A stretch of 64,000 nt of DNA. Source: Exserohilum rostratum (lineage: Eukaryota > Ascomycota > Dothideomycetes > Pleosporales > Pleosporaceae). This document shows positions 33,589-44,776 of the stretch, one piece after another. Made by a program: the position numbers and the translations under genes. Numbering within the stretch: the first letter of the stretch is position 1; each line of letters begins with the position of its first letter. Location: the NCBI GenBank assembly GCA_026367775.1, contig CP111156.1, forward strand, positions 868,001 to 932,000, in the 5' to 3' direction. The notes beneath the pieces are model-generated. The model was not told the origin of the DNA. It did not search any database and was given only the letters and a program-made list of their open reading frames with translations.

Positions 33589-35222
33589 TTTTATCGTTGT
33601 GATGGTTGGATATTTGCTTAACAAAAAGTTGTGATCTATAAAATCGATACAAGGTTCGGATTGGAGTCAGGAATTGGGAAAAGAAAAAAGGAGAAGGAAA
33701 TTCAGCACATGCAAACACGTCCCATTAAGTAGTATCGGACCTTCTCTATCTCTCAAAGGGACGAGCGATGCTATAATAGCCCAAGTTGCTGTCTCTGTAT
33801 GGCTAAGGGTGTATGGCCAACACACAAGGCGGGGAATCCTGGCCTAGATAAAACGGTTAGGGCCAGAACCATTGTCAAATTAGTACAACAGCCGCTGTGG
33901 AGTTGAGCGTCTATTGTGTAGCTATGGGCGGGCGGTGAACATGTCCATTTTATTTAAACTGGGGCTCAAAGGGGAGGATCCGCCGAAGAAGCGCCTACCA
34001 TCGTATGAGGCGGGACGACGAGAATAAACTAGGCCCATTCATTATCTCGTTGCATTCCTGTGGGATACGGGAGGGACGAGTGGGGGTGAAATCTCGCATC
34101 GGGGTGAAATTATCGAAGAGATCGCAGATTTATTAATTTTTTTGTGAAAGTTGTGGAAGGATGCGATGGATGATGTGTAGTGTTCCGCGCTAGCGTCCAT
34201 GTGGGGGTTCGGAATGTAACGTGCATCTGAAGCGGCATCACTGCGTGCAACTTGGCTGTAGCAGCCCATCATTTAGGCTGGACCCGCATACGGAGGCCCA
34301 GACAAATCTCCTGGCGAGGCTCAAACGTCCAACCTGGTGTGCATACGTATGCGCGTGGGAAGGCGATGCGAGCAGACTTGTGCACAAGCGGGCAAGATGC
34401 AGCACCACCAACTCTTCGAGTTGCCTTGTACTGTTTAGCCAGAGATCCAAGCGGTGAGTTGCATCGATGATGAGAGATTACTAAGGCCTAGGGAGAGTAT
34501 AAGAGAGACAGAGATACCGTTGTTCGGACCCCCCATAGTGCTGAGTCGTAGGCGAGGCGATTATGCGGTTGTGGCATGGCCCCAAGGCATACCTTCCTAG
34601 GCGACTAGTGCAAGATGCAGAGCAGGTTTCCTATTGGTGCTCGTTGCTTCCGAGCGCCAGGGAGGAAAATTCTACCCTGGGCCAGCATCAGGATCCAGTT
34701 CCGTTTCAAATGCCATGTATGTCGTAGTGGGACGGGGACTATAAGCCGCCGCGCGCAGTGCCGGCACTACCGGTAGTGGCACAGCTAGCGCACATCCCGA
34801 CCCGGGACCCCCGTTGGCCAGCGGCCGTCTGGCGTTGTCAATCTTGAGCCTGGTCGGGTTAAACTCCGGCCTGAGGGATCGGCACAGGTCTGCTGTCTTG
34901 TGACTAAGACGACATGGCCTTTGGGCGCCAGCTGCCTGGAACCGAGACGGAAGAGGCTTGCCTGTCCCAATGTAGCATTCAGAATGGCTGGTGGGATTGC
35001 AGGGCATGGTTATGCCCTTTCGAGGACGCCGTTGGGGGTGTTCGCGCCGTTCTTCTCTTGTCCCCTTCTCCTTGCACATTCTCTTATTTCTCCGCACGCA
35101 CCCCAGATTCCACATGATCAAGAACTGGCTTCTTGTTTACTTTTGTTCTGCTTATTAGATAGGTCTTGGTTCGCCGTTGAAAAGTATCTCGATTTTGAGT
35201 CTTGTCTCTCGTCTCGATCGCC
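33589..35222. other. Divergent intergenic region, 1.6 kb
   Basis: Promoters of the SDR (minus) and the PTH11-like receptor (plus). Only short unsupported frames, such as 34672-35121 on the minus strand. No repeat or RNA recognised. Confidence 0.5.
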
Positions 35223-36729
35223 ATGGCGCCCACTTCTTATCCCATGGCTCTGTCCGTCTTGGTGCCACTGCCTTTTGACATTATATCGACTGTCCTGCGG
35301 TTCTGGATACGCACAAAGAGGAACGCGTGGGGTCCCGACGACTGGGCCATGTTGATCAACATTGTAAGAATCCAGACTTGTCTGATGTGTCGAGATTATG
35401 ACTGACATGAACCCAGCCCTTCTGGAGCGTCAGCACAATCGCCACTCTGGGCATGGCATGGAGTGGAGTTGGTCAGTACGACGCCACTCTGACCAAAGAA
35501 CAATACTCAAATTCTCTCAAAGTATGTTTTTATGTTCGTTACTCTGAAAAGCAGGCCTGACAAGCGAATAGTGGTTCTACATTTTCCAAGAACCTTGGTG
35601 CTTCACCCTGATTACCATCAAATGCAGTATTGGCTTCGCCCTAATCCGCATTTCCACTGGCAAAAGATGGCTTGAATGGGTGATTTATGCCTGCATGATT
35701 GCATGCTTCATCGTTATGGGCGGAACCGGAATGTACTTGTTCTTTCAATGTGCACCCATACAGTAAGTTGTGATTCCCCTTGACCATTTCACTAGTCTTC
35801 ACAAAGGGGACAACCAGAAACACGAAACTGACTTAGAGAAAAACAGACGAAACTGGGATACCTCCGTCCCCGGCTCCTGCAACGACCGCAGCATCCAAAC
35901 CGTCCTCTCCTACGCCGTAGCCGTCGTCTCCATTTCTACCGACTGGATCTTCGCCACACTCCCCATTTTCCTCCTCTGGAACGTGCAGCTCGACTGGCGC
36001 GTAAAGGGGTCTGTAATGGCCATGTTGGGTCTGGGAATCTTGTAAGTGTGCCCTTAACATACCCACACTCTCATCCACTTATCTCCACCCCCACGCATGA
36101 CACAACAGAACTAATGCAGTAACAACAGTGCATCCATCGCCCCCATTGTCCGCCTAAAATTCCTCATCGGCCTAAACGACGCCTCGCGCCTCCTCCAAAA
36201 CCTCTCCGACATCCTCGCATGGGCCTCGGCCGAAATGAACGTCGGCATGTTCGTCGCCAACCTCCCCGCATGCCACCCCCTCCTCAAACACGCCATCGCG
36301 CGCTTCTCCACCTGGACGGGCGGCAGCGGCAGCGGCCGCTCCGGCGACTACTCCTCGGGCGCCTTCCGCTCCAAAAAGCTTCCACCCCACGCCCGCGGCG
36401 CCTCCTCCGGCGTCTCAAAACAGTGGCTCGAACTCGACGACCAACACGGACCCGGTGGCGTAGCGAAGCCCAACGGCGGGGGATCAGGTAAATTCGGCAA
36501 AGCAAAGGACGTCGGTGTTGAAACGAAAATCTATGGCGATCTAGACGATTACAGTAATGGCAGTACCGAGGAGGTGGATAATGATAGTCAGAAGAGGATG
36601 GTAGTGGGAAGTGTAGGTGCGGGAGGAAGGTCGCCACCCTTGGGCGAGGGACTGCACGTTAATGTTCAGAGGGATTTTATTGTCGAGGTTCATAAGCCCA
36701 TGAGTAGGCATGGGGACCGCAATGTTTAA
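35223..36729 (+). CDS. PTH11-like seven-TM receptor (fungal rhodopsin-type domain), 410 aa
   Basis: Five exons: 35223-35363, 35417-35521, 35572-35762, 35847-36041 and 36129-36729; all junction phases agree. Seven hydrophobic segments are visible. Family marks are WGPDDWAMLI after TM1, FYIFQEPWCFTLITIKCSIGF (TM3), the FFQCAPIQRNWD loop with its partner cysteine in PGSC, the ATLPIFLLWNVQLDWRVKG block, GIFASIAPIVRLKFLIGLND and WASAEMNVGMFVANLPAC. The tail of about 140 residues is cytosolic, Gly/Ser-rich and low in conservation. There is no N-terminal CFEM domain. These proteins are non-classical GPCR-like surface receptors in Pezizomycotina. Some sense host or surface cues in plant pathogens, but many are of unknown ligand. 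Confidence 0.9.
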
Positions 36730-37302
36730 GTAGAAGAGAGTTGGAAAAGTCCGGTCGGCAGGATCGATCATATCAGTCAAGGAGTTTTGGGCGCACCTAT
36801 ATCCAAAAAAAAAAAGACACAAGAACAAGAGCAAGAACAAGAGCAAGCAACAAGTAACAAGCAACAAGATAAGGAAACAAGTACAACATAACATAACACG
36901 GAGGAGAGAGAGAGAGAAACGGGAGTTGTAATGATTGTGTAGCGTATACAGCGGATACCATTTTTGTTAGCGAAATATACATGTATATATCTTTCTTTAC
37001 AAAACTAAAACTAACAATTTAATTATCTGAGTGAGAGATAGTGTATGTTGTGAATTGGTGCTTTATGAGTGATAGGGGCGCTGCGGAGTTGGCGTCTTAA
37101 AAGTTGTGGACGTATATGCTTAGTGCCTGTGTGTCTCACATTACCAAGTCCGTTCTAGAACTTCAATTTAGGGGTTCGAAAAAAAAAGTTTAACACATAG
37201 TCATAATATTCACATTTATTTCTCATTTCATATAAACATAAACATTTACTTCTCCATCTCCACGTCAAATTGTCTCCCTTCCCGTCTGTTTGCACACCTA
37301 CT
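36730..37302. other. Intergenic, 573 bases
   Basis: Convergent 3' flanks of the receptor and the acid phosphatase; AT-rich. Contains the A-rich repeat described separately. Confidence 0.55.
36805..36876. repeat. Degenerate A-rich CAAGA/CAAGCAA repeat
   Basis: An A run is followed by imperfect tandem units such as ACAAGAGCAAGA and AACAAGCAACAAG just after the receptor stop codon. It is low-complexity and probably in the 3' UTR. Confidence 0.7.
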
Positions 37303-39221
37303 TTATTGCCTAGGCGCCCTCCCATTATAATCCACGCCCGCCTTGGCCGTATAATTCGCAAAACAATCATAATCAAAATCAATCTCTGCACTGCGCTTCT
37401 TGAGTACCTCGACCACGTTATCGAAAGCGCAAAGACCGTCTGCGTTTTCAGGACAGCCAGGGTGGGATTCGTGGAGGGGGATGATGGCGTCATTACTAAA
37501 TTTCCTATTAGCCTTTCTAATCCCAAGAAAGTTCAGAGCAGAAAGATGAGGAGAGAAGGGAAGGGAAGGGGGAATGCGAAGGGGAGACCTACACAATAAA
37601 CCTCATCTGCTTCGTCGGATTCATCTTCGCACAAGAAAGGACTTGTGTGGTAAAATGCGTCGCAAATGGCACCAATTTACTCGCTACAAAAGCACCCCTG
37701 CCTTCATTCGCCTTCACATTCAACGGCGGCCCTTTAAACAGCGCAGTAAAATTAAATGCAGTCAGTGTATCCAGGACCACAACCTCATGCGTCGCATCCG
37801 CATAGATACTCTGATCAAGCGGGAAATACGTCGAGGAATTATCAAAAGTCTCGTTGAGTGCTGAATTGGGTTTCGGGTACGTATGCGTGAACCTCGCGAT
37901 GAACTCATCTAGATAGCCTTTTCCTTGTGCAGCCGAGACGGGGGACCCAGGACCGTTGTTGTAGTAGAAAGCGAGGTCAAAGTAATACTCGTAGTTTAGG
38001 TAGTCTTCTTCGGAGAAAAGGCCGCAGAAGGGCGAGTAGCCCAAAGCGTGGGTTTCATACGAGCAGAGTTCGAGCATGGAAATTATGTCCTTTGGTGTGA
38101 AGGTTATACCGGAGGCTTGGGATTGGAGACGAGCGAGTGTGCCGTTGAAAGCGTTCTTCGCATACTCGTCTGCGACTTTGCTTCCGATGCTGCCGCGGGA
38201 ATCAATGTTGGAGTTGGGGCAGACATCGTAGGGGGCACCGGAATTGTTGAAGCCGTCCGCTTCAACGATGATTTCAATATTAACTTCGCTCATGTACTCT
38301 GGGACGCCAAAGAAGCCTGCAGCAAAGTTCTCGGCCGTCTTGACCATGCGGTCTTCGCTTTCAGTCCTGAACACAGGGAGTTTGCCCGAGGCGGTAAAGT
38401 TATTGAGGAGATGGCCGTAGAGCTGGCGGTACTCGATTCCCAGCATGAAGTTTTCGCTGCGACCAGAGGGCGTGAGGAGTTCGGCGCCGAGCTTGTATTT
38501 CCAGTCGCTCAGAAAGGCGAGCTCGCCAGAGAAGGAAAGACCGGATTTGGCGGCTTTGGAAAGCTGGGCGGCGAATTTCGCGGGGGCAGCATCACTCGTG
38601 GGATACCTTGCTCCGTGGCGGTACAAAAGGTGCATTTGCGTAATCTCGCATCCGTCTGGGATGAGAGGGTTGGCATTTGGCAGGCCATAGTCGGCGCTTT
38701 GAACAGAGTACCATGGACTGAGATTGCCCCAGTATTTGGCGATATCAAAGTCAGGCGACTGAGAACCGCTTCCGTGCGGCTTGGGCCTGATCATAGGCCA
38801 TGCAAACGCAGCTTGCTCGTTGTACGGATAGGCCGGTGCGGTTTGAATGGCATTGGGCTCTACACCAGTAGGCGTTGCTGTATAATGTTAACTTGCCCCC
38901 GGCTCTCTGGCGTGCTGACGCAATAGAATCAACTTACGTCCGGGGAATCCGACGACCGACTCTGGCGGAAATAAAGAGGAGTTGACCTCGGCTAGAGACT
39001 CGAATCAGCATGTTCATCCAAGAAACAAAGATGAAAAGTAGTGAAAATACCAAATGCAGCAAGAAAAGGAGAAACTTACTGCTAGCAGGCGGGTACACAT
39101 CCATCGTACTCACACCCACATCTTTAGCCGCAGAAAGCGTCGTCATCGGCTGAGGTGCCGCACCAACCCCTCCCACAGCCGCCACGGCCACAATACCAAT
39201 CCGCCTCATCTGCATCTTCAT
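37303..39221 (-). CDS. Secreted histidine acid phosphatase (phytase-like), 557 aa
   Basis: Four exons: complement 39080-39221, 38938-38991, 37593-38877 and 37303-37495. The 54-base second exon is needed to join the signal peptide to the enzyme, and all phases agree. The N-terminus (MKMQMRRIGIVAVAAVGG) is a signal peptide. The catalytic phosphate-binding motif RHGARYPT lies near residue 153. The second active-site motif reads ATHE near 427, where the family usually has HD. The last exon supplies the Cys-containing end (HPGCPENADGLCAFDN) conserved in the family. Many NxS/T sites are present. The enzyme likely releases phosphate from phytate or other monoesters outside the cell. A TATATAA stretch about 240 bases before the ATG is a possible core promoter. 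Confidence 0.92.
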
Positions 39222-40559
39222 CTTTTCCGCTTGGGTATTGTACCAACTTGCAATCGATTAAACAATTCCTCGTCGTTCTTTTCGTAGGACCGTCTATTGC
39301 CCAAGACGTATGTAAGCAAAACAAAAAAGACTAGAGACAGCCAAGCTTTCACCAAGCTTTCCCGCCGAGCCACAACACGACAAGAACGAGTAACGAAGTA
39401 AAAAAAACCAAAGCTTGACTAAATATGCATGTATTTGTGTGCCCGACTGCTCGGGTTTATATACATCTGCATTGGCAACCCCCGCACTACTACGTACATA
39501 CACAAGTGCCGGTGGCCTGCGTTCCGCTGAGGGAATAAAAAAACATCATAGTAGTACGTAGATGGTAGACCCAAAGCCCCCCGTCTTCGCAACCTCCGCG
39601 TATCGGTGTGCCGGCAAAAAACAAGGGCACACGCCAGGATTGTTAGGTTAGGTAGTAGTAGGACCGCAAGCCACCGGCCGGGCGACCAATAAGACGATAA
39701 AAACTGCACATGTGTTCTGTTCGCGTGGTAAAGCTTGGGAAGCTTAGGAAAGGCTTATTTCAAGCCAGTGCAAGACAGGGATACTGTTGGTTTTTCTCTT
39801 CTCTTGTTGACAGGTGCTGACGTCTTCCCAAGGGTGGGTTTTCCGGGGCGGGGGCTGAAAGCGGGATAGTTGGGGATGTTGGATGCAGCGAGTTAGGGAT
39901 AGGCTTGGACGCTAAGCATGCCAGGTCCAGAGTATTGGAAGGCTTCGGATGCTGTAGTCAGGGTTGGGGTGACATTGTGGCGTTGCCGTGTTTCCGGTGG
40001 CTTGGACAAGGGTGGGCAATGAGCGTTGAGAAGGGCGCCCACGTTGTTCTATGCGTGGTTAGATATGAAGAGCACAACGTGGGCGCGGAATGACAAGACG
40101 CGGAGTGGTGGATGATATGGCGTGGGGAACGCGTACGCATGCAATACAAGCTATTAAGCGAACCCGCTACCATGGTATATGTACATGACGCAGCAAGAGG
40201 AACAAGGAGGCGGAACCACGGCATGAAGAATTAACCAAGGAACTTGGTGTCTTTATTAACACAACTAGACATATTATACACAGAGAAATCCCAGAAATAT
40301 CGCGTTCGATTGCCATCGTAGCGAGGAATCCATAAACTCCTATACCAATGCCATGAATTAAGCAGCCCAGCGCCCGCTTCCCTCGTTAGTTCCCATAACC
40401 CCAAAAGTCATGAGCGCATCATTAGTCGTAACGAGTTTGTCGTAGTTGGATCTTGTTTCATAATGAAACCGGAAAGAGGAATAAGGAACGCAAACTAGGG
40501 CAGCGCGCTCGGTGCAGTAATGGAAAACAAACGCCTACTCAAGACGTAATACAAAAGGA
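39222..40559. other. Intergenic, 1.3 kb
   Basis: 5' flank of the acid phosphatase and 3' flank of the kinase. TATA-like TTTATATAC at about 39456-39464 (minus-strand promoter). No gene supported. Confidence 0.5.
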
Positions 40560-42878
40560 TTAGGAAATAGGCCAACGGGAACGTAGGCCTTGGGTCCATT
40601 GACCGTATAGAATGTCAGCAAGCAACGCTTGTTGCTCCATGCCAGGCTCGACGTAGCCTGGCAGTTTCTTTTCGTCGAAACCACAGAGACCATCTGCACT
40701 AAAGCTCTTTTCACTAGTAACCAAGGCGCTCTGGCGGCGTTTGTGTGCCTTGAGCTGCGGGGTGTGCTTGGAAACTTTGTGAGCCTTGGCTGGAGAACCG
40801 CTGCTCAAGGGTGTGACGGGAGTGGAAGGAGTACGATCGTAGTCTTCTGAACTCTTACTGGCCGTGGTTGAGATGGAGTTATTCGAGGTACTTGGACGGA
40901 TTCGAGAGCTTCCCGATCCGTGGACGGTAGTGCCACCCAAGCTGGTGTCGCTGGTCTTGGTGTTGTGCTTGTAGGGCGAGTGAAGAGGCGAGACTTCGAT
41001 GCCGAGCGCTGAGGCAAGCTTCGTGTCATTCTTGAGGCGGTCTACCATGGCCTTGAGAAGCGTAAATTCGCCGTGAGGGTCGACTTCGTCAAGGTGTTGC
41101 CATGCCTGAGCAACGCGTCCAATGGCATCCCGCTGTCGGGGCGATGCTGTGTCTGCATGTACTTCTTGGAATACCGAATCCAAGACCTTGCTGTAAGCCC
41201 GACGACCGTACAATGCATCCTTGGTGATGGGCATGTGCGCATTGTCAGGAATGGGTGGCTCATTCTCGTTGTTCGAATCCAATGGGTGGCTTGAGTTGGG
41301 TGGAGACGGCCGGAAGGTACGCGCTTCTGGGTTTGGATGAAACGAGTGGTTGCCCCGGGCATCCTGATCGTTTGTAGGGTTTGAACGTAGTGCAGCACGA
41401 CGCTCGCCAGATGAGACACGCTTAAAGTGTCGTACAGTCGACGGCGAGTTGCCAAAGTTTGTGTCCACACCTAGTGGTTGCTTGGTAGCGTTGGGAACGT
41501 TACTAACGCGGCGAGCAGTCGGCGTGTTGCCAGAAGGGACTCTCAAGGCTGTGACTTGAGACACTCTTTGAGCTGGTGAGTGACGGCGCACCGACATTGG
41601 CGAGTCGGTAATGTCACCCAATGGGGCTGCATTCAGGTCCATTCGCTGCATGGCAGCCTGCGTCTCTTCGATGCCGGAAGATGGAATGCGCGTCGACTTG
41701 CGTTTGATAGTTTGCCGTGGTGCAACTGTTCCACGCTTGACAGTGTCAAAGTCCCATTCGTCGTCATCCTTGTTTTTAGAAGACAGGTCGACCCTGCAGA
41801 CGATTAGTATTCGTAAAGGGTGAACATCTTTGGGATACTAACATGGTCTCTTCGTAGTACTTGCGGTGGCATGCTTCTTGCTGCTCCCTCTGTGCGTCCC
41901 ACATTTGCTTGCGCTCAACCAGCTCGCGCAAGGCCTCGACCTTGCCTGCACGCTGGATGAAGCGATGCTTCAGTAGCTCCTTTGCTGTTGCGCGTCGATC
42001 AGGGTCCTTGATTAAGCACTGAGCGATAAAGTCCTTGAAGTCTTTGCTCCACTGATCGCCCTCTAGCCTCGGAGCAGGGTTCTTGGGAATTGTGAAGAGC
42101 ACCTTCATGGGGTGGGATCCGGCATGTGGAGGCGCACCCTCGGCCAATTCCATTGCAGTGATACCCAAGGACCAGATATCGGCCTTGAAGTCGTAGCCAG
42201 CCTCTTGAATAACTTCAGGTGCCATCCAAAAAGGTGTGCCGACAAACGTCATGCGCTGGGATTTCATGTTGGTGAGCTGGGCGGCGACACCGAAATCGGC
42301 CAGCTTGACCTTGCCCTGGTCTGTGAGGAGGACATTGGCAGCTTTGATATCGCGGTGAATCTTGCCGGATGAGTGCAGGTAGTCGAGTCCGAGAAGAAGC
42401 TCGCGACATGTAATGGCAATGTGGGCTTCGCTGAAGGTGCCGGGAGCCAACTAGGAAAGTCAGCCGTTGTGATGCTTGTCGTTTGTGTGCAGGTGTGCAA
42501 CATACCAAGTCTGCGGCTGAACCTCCTCCGAGATACTCCATGACTATCCATAGCTTGACGCCCTTGACAAAGCTGGTCTTGTACTCGGTGACGTAGGGGC
42601 TGTGGCAGGTGCTGAGGAGCGAGATTTCGGCCTGGATGTCGGCCAGCTCCTCGGTGCTGTCCTCGAGGTCGATCTATGCGGGGTGAGTGCGGGCGATTGC
42701 TGGGGGTGGGCGGGTGCATACGTGTTTGATGGCCACGGTCTCGCCGGTGCTCTTTTCAATTGCCTTGAAGACCTTGCCGAAGCTCCCACCTGCGTCGCAG
42801 TGAGCAAACAATGTCAACACGGGGCAGTTTGGGGCACTTACTGCCCAGCTCCTCCATAACCTGGTAGGCTTCGGCCAT
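40560..42878 (-). CDS. Ste20-family protein kinase, GCK-III type (MST3/4, Sid1/Ppk11-like), 704 aa
   Basis: Five exons: complement 42842-42878, 42722-42789, 42506-42673, 41843-42450 and 40560-41793, with 48-55-base introns and consistent phases. The kinase domain starts almost at the N-terminus. It shows GSGSFGKVFKA (P-loop), VAIKH (Lys near 34), HRDIKAANVLL, DFGVAAQL and GTPFWMAPEVIQ, the GCK signature. It ends near residue 260 with HRFIQRAGK. The C-terminal 440 residues are low-complexity, with one conserved patch (KDALYGRRAYSKVLDSVFQE), as in filamentous-fungal members. The kinase probably acts in septation, polarity or stress signalling upstream of NDR kinases, or in the STRIPAK complex; the exact branch cannot be told without a tree. 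Confidence 0.92.
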
Positions 42879-44776
42879 GGCGGGCGATTTTGGTGTTGCG
42901 AGCTGGAGAGGGAAAACGGAGCGCTAAAGCGAGGCGCAGAGTTTGGGCGGGCCCCCGGGTGCAGTGGGAATACGGAGCAGGGCGGTCCACGAAGAAGCAG
43001 TGCGATAGTAATAGGGTGCGGGATCTGGGGATAGTGCTACATGGCTGCGGCGTGTGGTGGTGTATATTGGATATAGCGCAGGGTCCTCAGCCCTATCATC
43101 GCCGAGGCAACGGGCTAAGGTTTGGACAACAAACGCACAACCCCCCACCATGACGTTGCGGATAAGATGAACACGGAGCCTTGAAGCATCCAAGCTGCAG
43201 CAGGCGCAGGACGGAGCCTCGACAGACTCGGCAATCTGAGTGGGATGCCCGTCGCGACCCACTGGTGATGGTGCTGGGTGCTGTTGATGACGATGACAAG
43301 CAACTGGCCTGGCACGACGTTTCTGGAGGCCGGCCAAACGGGCGGGCAGCAGGCAGCGTCGACGAACATGATAGTAGCATTGGCGCCCTGCATAAGCTCC
43401 ACCGTCGGCGGGTAAGCTGCAGCGGACGGTGGCTGCTCCCACGACGGCTGGCTGGACTGGGCTGTGATGGACGGGGTGGCCGGCTGGTTACGGTACGGCG
43501 GCGCATCGGCTTCGCGTCGACGCGTTGTTGTTGTGCCAGGCGTTACTTTTGGGCGCGTCGAGGGCGCTCGTTGCTGTGACAAAGGCCGCCATCACAACGC
43601 GACGGGCGTCGGTGCAGCGCCTGGCCGCCATGGCATCCCGACCTCGATTGGCCCAGTGGCAGAGTGCAGGCAGATTATACAAACAACAGCGCGTTTCAGG
43701 CGACGGGGGGCCGGCCATGGTAGTGAGCGGCGGGCGCGGGCTGCTTTTGCTTTGGTCGCTCACGAGGCGGCCTTAGCATACGAGCGGCCAACATCATGTG
43801 CACCACGCAGCCGTTACGCCAATTGACCGTCCACTTGTCGCGCCCTCTTCCTCACCGGACACGGTTGGCAGGCAGGCAGGCAGGGAACATGGGCAGCCCG
43901 CTGAAAAGAAGAGCGGACTGAGGCGGCATAGAAAAAGGGCCTGGTGATTTCTTTTTTAGGACCATGGTTCAAATTACGTGGCCTGGCCCCTCATCTCCGA
44001 GCATCCCAATATTTGTTGTCCTGGGCAGCAGCATGCATGCACGCAGTGCACTGCACACACACGAGTGCTTTTTGTCGTGATTGTGCACAAGTGTCGCGCT
44101 GCGCCACAAGCTATGCGCCCTAGCCACAGCAGGGCAGCGACGGTAAAAAGGCGTGTGGTGCAGGTGCAGGTGCAGATGCAGATGCAGTCCTTGTTCTTGT
44201 TCCTGCTCTGTGCCAGCAGTGACGTTGCGACGGTTGAGTGTCACTCCCGCTCCCGTTCCTCCCCCCTCCCTGCTCCCCTCCCCCCCTCTCTGCCAGCTCC
44301 ACTGCCCCTCGGCACTGCGACTAGCCGCGCAAGCAACCCCAGGGAACACAGCACCAGGACATGATTCCTTAATTGGCGTGTTTGTGGTCTGAGCGTGGGT
44401 GCGCGTGAGAGACGCAGGCACAAAGACTGCCGCACCGGCTGCGTGAGAGACGCCAGGCAGTCGCTGGCCTTTCTTTTTCACCATCACCGCCAGATATGCC
44501 CTCGCCGCCGTCTCTCGCATGGCTTCTTGCAGCACCCGTCCGACTCTGCTAAGGGCGTGGTTCTCGTGGGTCAGAGGATCGCTGCTGCTCCGATTGGTCG
44601 GCCCCCCCACCGCGCTTCTAGCCCTCTATCTCGAAGTCTACGGCAGCTCCCCAGCCGCCGCCTCGCTTATTCTTCACCGACTCGCTCGCCGCGTTCATCT
44701 CCCAGCCCTCTTCTGCGCACTCGCCAGGACTCAGCATACGCCCAAGTCTCTGCCCTGCCCACGGCGTGCAGACTCC
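42879..44776. other. GC-rich divergent promoter region, 1.9 kb
   Basis: Lies between the kinase (minus) and the DUF4048 gene (plus). High GC content gives long overlapping open frames on both strands (for example 43115-43582 and 43969-44610), but I see no domain, conserved motif or consistent splicing. The frame of the DUF4048 gene extends upstream to 44519 without an ATG that gives a better N-terminus. Confidence 0.5.
44154..44189. repeat. GGTGCA/GATGCA hexamer repeat
   Basis: Imperfect tandem units GTGCAG and ATGCAG, about five copies, in the GC-rich intergenic region. Confidence 0.75.

Noticed and set aside
42879..44610. Several long open frames on both strands between kinase and DUF4048 gene
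   Set aside because: High GC content lowers stop frequency; no domain, no consistent splicing, all overlap one another.
44519..44776. Upstream extension of the DUF4048 reading frame
   Set aside because: The extra residues are biased in composition, and the ATG at 44777 or 44915 fits the family start better.
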